Assembly: GCA_029865285.1 (NCBI GenBank)
Contig: JAOUHE010000006.1
Location: forward strand, 1 to 27,039
From: Chloroflexota bacterium
Lineage (GTDB): Bacteria; Chloroflexota; Limnocylindria; QHBO01
DNA: 27,039 bases
Reading direction: 5' to 3'
Of the stretch, positions 8,138 through 15,244 are shown one piece after another (within the stretch, counting starts at the first letter, position 1; the number at the start of each line of letters is the position of its first letter). The notes under the pieces were generated by a model, which made no database searches, was not told the DNA's origin, and worked only from the letters and a program-made list of their open reading frames with translations. The position numbers and the translations under genes were made by a program.

Positions 8138-9418
8138 TCAGCGGTTGACCCGCACCGCGCGCCACATCGCCCGGAAGTTCACGCGCTGCCCATACAGAAG
8201 CACCCCTGCCGAGTAGATCCGCGCAGCGACCCACAGGGCCCCAAAGAGGAAGGCCACCATCAGGCCACCGGCCACGAGCCACTCCCACGGTTCGATGGAG
8301 GCCAGCAGCATGCGGATGGGGAGCACATAGGGGCTGAAGAAGGGGATCAGCGACGCGACCTGCACCCACTGCGCCTCGGGTGTGTTCAGACCGATGAAGG
8401 CCGCGAAGTAGCCGACCATGCCGACCATGAGCATCGGTCCGGTCGCCATCTGGACGTCTTCCTGGCGGCTGGCCATCGATCCCAGCCCGGCATAGAGGGT
8501 GGCGTACAGCAGGAATCCGCCGACGAAGAAGACCCCGAACGGCGCGAGCACCCATAGGTTGACGCTCTCCAGCGATGCGCTCCCGCCATCGCCGAGCACC
8601 CGCTCCGCAACGAGACCCTCGAGCGCGAAGCCGCCGGCCGCCGCCGCGACCACGACCGCGTATTGGGTCAGGCCAGCCGCGCCGGTGCCGAGCACCTTGC
8701 CGCTGAGGAGCTGCCGTGGTGTGGCCGCGGTGATGAGGAGCTCCATGACCCGGCTGCTCTTCTCTTCCGCGACGCTGCCCGCGACCCATTGGCCGTAGGT
8801 GAGCACGGCCATGAAGGTCAGGACCACCATGATCATTGCCATCATGTAGGCGGCGCCATACGTTTCCTCGGGGCTCTTGGCGTCCGGATCCACCGGGGTC
8901 ACCTCGAAGGGCGTCGGGGCAAAAATCCCGCCAGCCGCAGTCGGGTCGATGCCGGCGCGCACGAGGCGGTCGCCGATGCTCAGTTGGGTGGTCGCCTGGC
9001 GCACGGCGAAGAGCCACTGGCTGCTCGGTCCGGCTTCGGTCAGCATGTCAAAGGCGAGCTCGCCGTCGCCGGCGCGACTGACAGTCAGCAGGCCGTCAAG
9101 GTCCCCGTCCCGTACCCGGACATCGGCCGCGGCGGCATCGCCTACGGCGGTGATCTCCCAGCGGGTCCCGTCACTGTCGCCGTGGAGGATGGCTCCCAGC
9201 GCGACGACCGTCTGCGACTGCACCACCGGATCAGTCGAGTGGATGGCCACCGCAGTTGTCTCGTCCCCGGCAATCAGGCGTACGGCGACCGGCAGCAGCG
9301 GAATTCCAACCCCGACGAGGGCGAGGACTGCCGTGACGATGAGGAACGTCCTGGTCTGAACGCGCTGCCGGTACTCCCGCCGCGCGACGGTCCACGCGTT
9401 GGGGAAGAGCCCGCTCAT
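8138..9418 (-). CDS. NatB-like ABC-2 permease
   Basis: A 426-residue membrane protein of the COG1668 (NatB) type. One N-terminal transmembrane helix (residues 25-48) follows the amphipathic start SGLFPNAWTVARREYRQRVQTR. An extracytoplasmic domain of about 150 residues comes next, then a C-terminal block of five to six helices beginning at AAYMMAMIMVVLTFMAVLTY. The coupling segment is SVAEEKSSRVMELLITAATPRQLL, strongly conserved in this family. NatAB in Bacillus extrudes sodium; other members export peptides or unknown compounds, so the substrate is not assigned. ATG 9418 overlaps the stop of the upstream ATPase by four bases (ATGA), pairing the two. Confidence 0.9.
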   Translation of the reverse strand: MSGLFPNAWTVARREYRQRVQTRTFLIVTAVLALVGVGIPLLPVAVRLIAGDETTAVAIHSTDPVVQSQTVVALGAILHGDSDGTRWEITAVGDAAAADVRVRDGDLDGLLTVSRAGDGELAFDMLTEAGPSSQWLFAVRQATTQLSIGDRLVRAGIDPTAAGGIFAPTPFEVTPVDPDAKSPEETYGAAYMMAMIMVVLTFMAVLTYGQWVAGSVAEEKSSRVMELLITAATPRQLLSGKVLGTGAAGLTQYAVVVAAAAGGFALEGLVAERVLGDGGSASLESVNLWVLAPFGVFFVGGFLLYATLYAGLGSMASRQEDVQMATGPMLMVGMVGYFAAFIGLNTPEAQWVQVASLIPFFSPYVLPIRMLLASIEPWEWLVAGGLMVAFLFGALWVAARIYSAGVLLYGQRVNFRAMWRAVRVNR

Positions 9419-10371
9419 CGGTCGACACCGCGGCCGCTGCCGGCCAGGTGCCGCTCCTCCTCGACCGCAGCCGGGCGCCCCACATGTTCGATGAAAACCT
9501 CCTCCAGCGAAGGATCGGCGATCTCGAAGCGGGTCACCCGTTCGCCACGAGCGATGGCGGCCGCCAGGATGCTGCGCGGGTCGGCGCCGTCGCGGACTTG
9601 GAGCTCAAGGTAGTCCTCCCCGCGGCGGATGAGCGTCACGCCGGGCAGTTGCTCGACCCAATCGCCGCCGTCTGCCTCCTCGGTGGCGAGTCGCACCACC
9701 TGGCGCCCCATGGCGCGCTTGACGTCACGGACCGTGCCGCTGACGACGACCCTCCCGGCATCGACGATGGCGATCGACTCGCACAGCTCCTCGACCGTCT
9801 CCATCTGGTGGGTGCTGAAGATGAGCGTCTTGCCGCGGTCGCGCATCTCCAGAAATGCCTCCTTGAGGAGCTGCACGTTGACCGGGTCGAGGCCGCTGAA
9901 CGGCTCGTCCATGATCAGCACCTCGGGGTCATGGAGGATGGCTGCGATGAACTGGATCTTCTGCTGGTTCCCCTTCGACAGCTCCTCGACACGGCGGTCC
10001 CGGTAGTGCGGAATGCGGAAGCGCTCCAGCCACTCGCCGACCTCGGCGGTGGCCTGCGCCGCCGGGACACCGTAGAGCGCGGCGAAGAAGCGCAGGACCT
10101 CGATCACCGGCATGCGCAGGTAGAGGCCGCGCTCCTCGGGCAGGTAGCCCCACGTGCGACGCGGGAGATCGGTGTTGGCTCGTCCCTGCCAGCTGATGCT
10201 GCCGCTGTCGGGTCGCAGGATGTCGAGGACGATCCGCATGCAGGTCGTCTTGCCGGCCCCGTTGGCACCCAGCAGGCCGAAGATATGGCCCGGCTCGACG
10301 CTGAAGCTGGTTGCGTCGAGCGCGAGCACGGGGCCGAAGCGTTTCGAGACCGAATCGACGACGAGGCTCAT
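9415..10371 (-). CDS. NatA-like ABC transporter ATP-binding protein
   Basis: A 318-residue ATPase with Walker A GANGAGKTT, signature LSKGNQQKIQ, Walker B VLIMDEPFSGLDP and H-loop STHQMETV. The GNQQKIQ signature and the C-terminal domain ending in PSLEEVFIEHVG are characteristic of NatA-type exporter ATPases. It drives the NatB-like permease, whose start overlaps its stop. The ATG at 10371 was chosen; a GTG two codons upstream (10377) is also possible. No clear ribosome-binding site precedes either, and a leaderless transcript is possible because TAGGCT lies only about ten bases upstream of the ATG. It is first in the four-gene operon and diverges from pntAA. Confidence 0.9.
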   Translation of the reverse strand: MSLVVDSVSKRFGPVLALDATSFSVEPGHIFGLLGANGAGKTTCMRIVLDILRPDSGSISWQGRANTDLPRRTWGYLPEERGLYLRMPVIEVLRFFAALYGVPAAQATAEVGEWLERFRIPHYRDRRVEELSKGNQQKIQFIAAILHDPEVLIMDEPFSGLDPVNVQLLKEAFLEMRDRGKTLIFSTHQMETVEELCESIAIVDAGRVVVSGTVRDVKRAMGRQVVRLATEEADGGDWVEQLPGVTLIRRGEDYLELQVRDGADPRSILAAAIARGERVTRFEIADPSLEEVFIEHVGRPAAVEEERHLAGSGRGVDR

Positions 10372-10405
10372 GGTCACGGTTAGCCTAGCCCACCGCCCCC
10401 TCTGC

Positions 10406-10451
10406 TACACTTTGCGCCCGAACCGCCTCGCGCCGACCGCTGCGGCGGTTC
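10406..10451 (+). promoter_or_regulatory. putative -10 element and leader inverted repeat ahead of pntAA
   Basis: TACACT (10406-10411) matches the extended TANNNT form of a -10 box, but no convincing -35 lies 16-18 bases upstream. Directly downstream, GAACCGCC (10420-10427) and GGCGGTTC (10444-10451) form a perfect 8-bp inverted repeat with a 16-base spacer, placed in the predicted pntAA leader. AGGAA follows at 10468-10472, seven bases before the pntAA start. The repeat may be an operator or an mRNA hairpin; the sequence alone does not decide. Confidence 0.4.
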
Positions 10452-10479
10452 TGCCGTGTAAGCCCACAGGAACACTTCC

Positions 10480-11694
10480 ATGAAGATCGCTGTCCCACGC
10501 GAGACCGCGCCCGGTGAGACGCGGGTCGCGCTGACCCCCCAGGCCGCCGCCGCACTCATCGCGGACGGGGTCGAGATCGTCGTCCAGGCCGGCGCCGGCG
10601 AGGCGTCATCGATCCCCGATGCCGCGTTCACCGAGGCCGGCGCAACCATTGCGGCCGACGCTGCCGACCTCTACGGCCAGGCCGATCTCGTGCTGCGCGT
10701 CGGCCGTCCAACCGACGAGGAGATCGGGATGCTGCGGCGCGGCACGATCCTGATCGGCACGCTCGGCACACTCTCGAACCCGGAGCTTGCCAGTCGCCTG
10801 GCCGATGCCGGCGTGACGGCGATCAGCATGGACGCCATCCCGCGCATCACGCGGGCCCAGAGCATGGACACGCTGTCGAGCCAGGCGACGGTTGCCGGCT
10901 ACAAGGCGGTCCTGCTGGCGGCCGATCGGCTGCCCAAGTTCATGCCGCTGCTGACCACTGCCGCAGGTACCGTGCGCCCGGCGCGCGGCATCATCATGGG
11001 AGCCGGGGTCGCCGGCCTGATGGCGATCGGCACCGCCCGTCGGCTCGGCGCGGTGGTCGAGGCGACCGATGTGCGCCCGGTCGTCAAGGAGCAGGTGCAG
11101 AGCCTGGGTGCCACCTTCATCGAGGTCGAGATGACCGAGGAGGAGAAGGCTGGCGCCGAGACGGCCGGCGGATATGCCCGCGAGATGAGCGACGACTACA
11201 AGCGCCGCCAGGCCGAACTGATCGCCGAGCGGGTCAAGGAGGCCGATTTCGTCATCACGACGGCGCTCATCCCTGGGCGCCCAGCCCCGCGCCTGATCAC
11301 CGATGAGATGGTCGCGTCGATGAAGCCGGGGAGCGTCATCGTCGACATGGCCGCCGAGGCCGGAGGCAACGTCGAGGGCACCGTCGCGGGCGAAGAGGTG
11401 ATCAGCCACGGGGTGCGGATCGTCGGCCTGACGAACCTGCCGGCGATGATGCCCGGCAGCGCCACGCAGATGTACGCCAAGAACATCCAGACGCTGCTCA
11501 AGCACCTGATCAAGGACGGAACCGTGACCCTCGACCTCTCCGATGAGATCACCCGCGGCGCGACCATCACCCACGAGGGAAGGGTCGTAAGCGAGCCGGT
11601 GGCCAAGGCACTCGGACTCGAAGCGCCGCCGCCAGCGCCGGAAGCGCCAGCGCCGGAAGCGCCCGCGGCGCCTGCGACCGGAGGTGCCGCATGA
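10480..11694 (+). CDS. pntAA: proton-translocating NAD(P) transhydrogenase, subunit alpha1
   Basis: This 404-residue cytoplasmic subunit (domain I) binds NAD(H). With PntAB and PntB it couples hydride transfer between NADH and NADP+ to proton movement, supplying NADPH. The start KIAVPRETAPGETRVALTP is the alanine dehydrogenase/PNT N-terminal signature. RPARGIIMGAGVAGLMAIGTARRLGA near residue 170 is the NAD-binding Rossmann motif, and LTNLPAMMPGSATQMYAKN is the conserved domain-I end. The last 20 residues are an Ala/Pro/Glu linker, typical where the alpha subunit is split. ATG 10480 has AGGAA seven bases upstream. Its stop overlaps the pntAB start by four bases (ATGA). Confidence 0.96.
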   Translation: MKIAVPRETAPGETRVALTPQAAAALIADGVEIVVQAGAGEASSIPDAAFTEAGATIAADAADLYGQADLVLRVGRPTDEEIGMLRRGTILIGTLGTLSNPELASRLADAGVTAISMDAIPRITRAQSMDTLSSQATVAGYKAVLLAADRLPKFMPLLTTAAGTVRPARGIIMGAGVAGLMAIGTARRLGAVVEATDVRPVVKEQVQSLGATFIEVEMTEEEKAGAETAGGYAREMSDDYKRRQAELIAERVKEADFVITTALIPGRPAPRLITDEMVASMKPGSVIVDMAAEAGGNVEGTVAGEEVISHGVRIVGLTNLPAMMPGSATQMYAKNIQTLLKHLIKDGTVTLDLSDEITRGATITHEGRVVSEPVAKALGLEAPPPAPEAPAPEAPAAPATGGAA

Positions 11695-12002
11695 CCGAGG
11701 TGATCTCGACCGAGGTACTCCTCCAGGCGCTCTTCGTCTTCGTGTTGACCGCGTTCGTCGGGTACGAGGTGGTCAGCAAGGTCCCGACCATGCTGCACAC
11801 CCCCCTCATGTCGGGCGCCAACGCGGTGCACGGCGTGATCGTGGTCGGCGCCATGCTGGTAGCCGCCACGGCGGAGGGACCGTTGCGCATCGTGCTGGCA
11901 CTGCTGGGCGTGATCCTGGGCACCATCAACGTGGTCGGCGGCTTCGTGGTCACCGACCGGATGCTCGAGATGTTCAAGCGACGGCCCGGGGGCGAGTCGT
12001 GA
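11691..12002 (+). CDS. pntAB: NAD(P) transhydrogenase, subunit alpha2 (membrane)
   Basis: A 103-residue protein with three to four predicted membrane helices, matching the C-terminal membrane part of PntA that is a separate polypeptide in three-subunit enzymes. Characteristic stretches are FVLTAFVGYEVVSKVPTML, the TPLMSGANAVHGVIVVGAM segment and NVVGGFVVTDRMLEMFK. It forms part of the proton channel in the inner membrane together with PntB. A GAGGTG ribosome-binding site lies just ahead of the ATG inside the end of pntAA, and its stop overlaps the GTG start of pntB by four bases, so subunit synthesis should be stoichiometric. Confidence 0.95.
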   Translation: MTEVISTEVLLQALFVFVLTAFVGYEVVSKVPTMLHTPLMSGANAVHGVIVVGAMLVAATAEGPLRIVLALLGVILGTINVVGGFVVTDRMLEMFKRRPGGES

Positions 12003-13414
12003 CCACCCTCGAGATCCTCACCTTTCTGGTCTACCTGGTCGGATCGGTCACCTTCATCCTCGGCCTGAAGTTCCTCGCCTCGCCGACCAGCGCGCGCCGA
12101 GGCAATCGCCTGGCCGCGACCGGCATGGCGATCGTCGTGCTGTGGGTCTTCATCACCGAGTTCGTGCTGCGCGAGAACGGGCTCTCGACCGTCTGGATCC
12201 TGGCCGTCGGAATCCCGATCGGGGCCGTGGCCGGCGTGGTCGGTGCGCGGCGCGTGCCGATGACCGCCATGCCGCAGATGGTGGCCATCTTCAACGGCGC
12301 CGGTGGTGGGGCGGCCGCGCTCGTCGCCGCGGCCGAGTTCCTGCACTTCGCCGGGGACGGCCGGGAGCTGCTCTCGGTCCCGTTCATGGTCGCCACGCTG
12401 CTCGGTGCCGTGATCGGCTCGGTCTCGTTCACCGGCTCGATCATCGCCTTCGGCAAGCTGCAGGGGATCGTCTCGGGGCGCCCCGTTACCTATCCGGGCG
12501 ACAAGGTGGTCACCGGGATCCTGCTCGTCGGCATCCTGGGGCTCGGCGTCGCTCTCACCGTCTTCACCAACGACGTGACGCCGTTCCTGGTCTTCGTGGC
12601 GCTGGCGCTGGTGCTCGGCGTGGCGGCGGTGATGCCGATCGGCGGCGCCGACATGCCGGTCGTCGTCAGCCTGCTCAACAGCTACACCGGCATCGCGGTG
12701 GCGGCCACCGGCTTCGTCCTTGGCAACTATGCGCTGCTCGTCGCCGGCACCCTGGTCGGAGCATCCGGTGGGATCCTGACCCAGTTGATGTGCCGGGCCA
12801 TGAACCGGTCGCTCTTCAACGTCCTGTTCGGGGCCTTCGGAACGGCCGGCGGGACCGTGGCGGCCGGCGCCGACGGCGAGCAAACGGTACGCGAGATCAG
12901 CGCCGACGACGCTGCCGTGCTGATGGCCTACGGCAAGAAGGTGATCATCGTTCCCGGGTACGGGATGGCGGTCGCGCAGGCCCAGGGCCCGGTCCGCGAA
13001 CTGATGGACCTGCTGGTCGCGAGGGGCGTGGATGTCGAGTTCGCCATTCACCCGGTCGCGGGACGCATGCCTGGACACATGAACGTGCTGCTGGCCGAGG
13101 CGAATGTCCCGTACGAGCGCCTCAAGGAGATGGACGAGATCAACGACGACTTTGCCAACGCCGATGTGGCCCTGGTGATCGGGGCCAACGACGTCACGAA
13201 CCCGGCGGCGCGGACGGATCAGAGCTCACCGATCTACGGGATGCCGATCCTCAACGTGGACCATGCGCACAACGTCGTGGTGCTCAAGCGATCGATGGCG
13301 GCCGGCTTTGCCGGCATCGCCAACCCGCTCTACTCCGATCCGAAGACGGCGATGCTCTTCGGCGATGCAAAGAAGACGGTCCAGGCGCTCGTCTCCGGAG
13401 TCAAGAACGCCTAG
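11999..13414 (+). CDS. pntB: NAD(P) transhydrogenase, subunit beta
   Basis: A 471-residue subunit. Residues 1-260 hold about eight membrane helices of domain II, including RRVPMTAMPQMVAIFNGAGG. Residues 285-471 form the cytoplasmic NADP(H)-binding domain III with VPGYGMAVAQAQ near residue 317, AIHPVAGRMPGHMNVLLAEA, VIGANDVTNPAAR and VLKRSMAAGFAGI, all hallmark PntB motifs. The start is GTG 11999, overlapping the pntAB stop (GTGA). The frame is open further upstream, but that part duplicates pntAB in another frame. The gene is complete and shows no missing key residues. A HAD-family gene begins four bases after its stop and is likely cotranscribed. Confidence 0.96.
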   Translation: MTTLEILTFLVYLVGSVTFILGLKFLASPTSARRGNRLAATGMAIVVLWVFITEFVLRENGLSTVWILAVGIPIGAVAGVVGARRVPMTAMPQMVAIFNGAGGGAAALVAAAEFLHFAGDGRELLSVPFMVATLLGAVIGSVSFTGSIIAFGKLQGIVSGRPVTYPGDKVVTGILLVGILGLGVALTVFTNDVTPFLVFVALALVLGVAAVMPIGGADMPVVVSLLNSYTGIAVAATGFVLGNYALLVAGTLVGASGGILTQLMCRAMNRSLFNVLFGAFGTAGGTVAAGADGEQTVREISADDAAVLMAYGKKVIIVPGYGMAVAQAQGPVRELMDLLVARGVDVEFAIHPVAGRMPGHMNVLLAEANVPYERLKEMDEINDDFANADVALVIGANDVTNPAARTDQSSPIYGMPILNVDHAHNVVVLKRSMAAGFAGIANPLYSDPKTAMLFGDAKKTVQALVSGVKNA

Positions 13415-13418
13415 CCGC

Positions 13419-14075
13419 ATGCAACGCTGGGTCATCCTCGACGTCGGAGAGACGCTGATCGACGAGACGCGGGTCTGGTCGACCTGGGCCGATCAGCTCG
13501 GCATCCCGCGCCTCACCTTCATGGCGGCGCTCGGTGCCCAGATCGCCGGCGGCGGGCAGCATCACGACGTCTTCGCCTGGTTCGGCATCCCCAACTGGCG
13601 GGAATGGGCGGGCACCATGGAAGGTGCCTACGCCGGCTTCCAGGCGGCCGACCTGTACCCGGACGCCAGGCGTTCGATGACCGCCCTGCGCGATCGCGGA
13701 TACCGCCTGGCGATCATTGCCAACCAGCCCGCGCAACGGACGGCCGAGCTGCGCGCCCTGGGGGTCGAGGCCGAGGTGATGGCCATGAGCGCGGAGATGG
13801 GGCTCTCCAAGCCCGATCCGGCCTTCTTCGCCAGGGCTCTCGAGCTGATCGGTTCGCCACCACCCGGGGAGGTCGCCTACGTCGGTGACCGCGTCGAGAA
13901 TGACGTGATCCCGGCGGCAGAGGCGGGGATGCGGTCGGTCTGGATCCGCCGCGGACCGTGGGGGCTCATCCAGCAGCTGCCGCCGGGGGTCGTCCCTGCC
14001 CTGGTGGTGGACTCGCTCGACGAGCTGGTGGAGCGGATCGACGAGGCCTGGGACGGGGAGCCGAAGCCGAACTAG
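13419..14075 (+). CDS. HAD-superfamily hydrolase (COG1011-like)
   Basis: A 218-residue haloacid dehalogenase-like protein. Motif I is WVILDVGETLID with the nucleophile Asp8, motif II IIANQP, motif III SKPDPAFF (Lys) and motif IV YVGDRVENDV, the normal order for subfamily IA with an alpha-helical cap between I and II. The Asp usually two residues after the nucleophile, which acts as general acid in phosphatases, is Gly here, and motif II has Asn in place of Ser/Thr. Phosphatase activity is therefore not certain. It starts four bases after pntB and so belongs to that transcript. Its TAG shares CTAG (14072-14075) with the stop of the convergent glycerate kinase. A role as the missing glucosyl-phosphoglycerate phosphatase is possible by location but weakly supported by its motifs. 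Confidence 0.85.
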   Translation: MQRWVILDVGETLIDETRVWSTWADQLGIPRLTFMAALGAQIAGGGQHHDVFAWFGIPNWREWAGTMEGAYAGFQAADLYPDARRSMTALRDRGYRLAIIANQPAQRTAELRALGVEAEVMAMSAEMGLSKPDPAFFARALELIGSPPPGEVAYVGDRVENDVIPAAEAGMRSVWIRRGPWGLIQQLPPGVVPALVVDSLDELVERIDEAWDGEPKPN

Positions 14076-15244
14076 GTCCGCTCCCCGATGCTGACGCTGC
14101 GCGCCAGCCGTTCCGCCGCATTGGCCAGCAGCCGCTCGGTGTCGGCCATCGCCTCCTCGAGGGTCTGTGGCCGATCGATGATCGGCTGGACCACGTCGAA
14201 GAGGCCCGATCCGTCGAGGACGGCCGCGCCGTGCCCCAGCGCTCCACACAGGAGCACGACCGAAGCGCCAGCGTGACGGGCCAGCGTGGCCACGCCCATG
14301 GCGGCCTTGCCGGCCAGGGTCTGCTCGTCCGCCCGCGCCTCACCGGTGATCACCAGGTCGGCCCCGACCAGCATCTCCGCCAGGCCGATCATCCCCGCCA
14401 CGACGTCGACGCCCGGCTGCAGTCTGGCGTTCGTGAATCCGAGCAGGCCGGCCGCGGTGCCGCCCGCCGCCCCCGCCCCGGGTGCATCAGCCACGGCTCG
14501 ACCGGAGGCCGCCTCGACGGCACGGCCGAACACCTCCAGGGCCGCGTCGAGTTCTGCGATCGCGTCCGCATCGGCGCCCTTCTGCGGACCATAGGTCGCG
14601 GTGGCACCGACCGGTCCACACAGCGGGTTTGTCACGTCCGACGCGATGACCATCTCCACCAAGGCGAGGCGCGGGTCAACGTGCGTCGCGTCTGCGCGCG
14701 CCAGGCGCGCCAGCGCCGCGCCGCCGGGCGGCAGTTCCGCGGCGTCGGCATCTTCGAGGCGGACCCCCAGGGCCGTCAGCAGACCGGCGCCCCCGTCATT
14801 GGTCGCCGACCCCCCGAGGCCGAGCATGATCCGCTCGACCCCGGCATCCAGCGCGGACCGGATCAGGTCACCAGTGCCGCGGGTCGAGGCGACGCGGACC
14901 GAGGCCGCGGTGCGTTCCGCGGGCAGCAGGCGCGCCAGTCCGGAGGCGGTGGCCATCTCGATGAACGCAGCGCGGCCTCCGTCGAGCAGGAGCCAGTCCG
15001 CGATGACCGGGCGGCCGAGCGGATCGCTGGTGGGTACCGAGCGCCGCTCCGCGTGCGCTCCCAGCGCGGCCTCGAGCGCAGCCAATGTTCCCTCTCCGCC
15101 GTCTGACATCGGGGCGCGGACGACGTCGTCGTCGGGGCGCGCGCGCAGCCAGCCGGTCGCCATCGCCTCGGTGACGGCGACCGAGTCGAGCGCTCCTCCG
15201 AAGGAATCAGGCGCCAGCACCACGCGGAGTACGCCGGCGCTCAT
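14072..15244 (-). CDS. glycerate kinase (GlxK/GarK family)
   Basis: A 390-residue kinase that phosphorylates D-glycerate with ATP; the family yields 2- or 3-phosphoglycerate and the position cannot be read here. Family marks are the N-terminal VVLAPDSFGGALDSVAVTEA (many relatives have Lys where the first Gly of FGG stands), PMSDGGEGT, MLGLGGSATNDGGAG, ASDVTNPLCGPVGA, TYGPQKGA and TGEARADEQTLAGK. Length is normal. ATG 15244 overlaps the stop of the glycosyltransferase fusion gene by four bases (ATGA), so it is translationally coupled as third gene of the glycerate-sugar set. It could recycle glycerate released from the solute or supply phosphoglycerate as acceptor. It is cytosolic. Confidence 0.93.
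   Translation of the reverse strand: MSAGVLRVVLAPDSFGGALDSVAVTEAMATGWLRARPDDDVVRAPMSDGGEGTLAALEAALGAHAERRSVPTSDPLGRPVIADWLLLDGGRAAFIEMATASGLARLLPAERTAASVRVASTRGTGDLIRSALDAGVERIMLGLGGSATNDGGAGLLTALGVRLEDADAAELPPGGAALARLARADATHVDPRLALVEMVIASDVTNPLCGPVGATATYGPQKGADADAIAELDAALEVFGRAVEAASGRAVADAPGAGAAGGTAAGLLGFTNARLQPGVDVVAGMIGLAEMLVGADLVITGEARADEQTLAGKAAMGVATLARHAGASVVLLCGALGHGAAVLDGSGLFDVVQPIIDRPQTLEEAMADTERLLANAAERLARSVSIGERT

Noticed and set aside
11567..13078. 503-codon open frame on the minus strand opposite pntAB/pntB
   Set aside because: Low-complexity Asp/Arg/Gln/His-rich translation, fully antisense to clearly recognised transhydrogenase genes.
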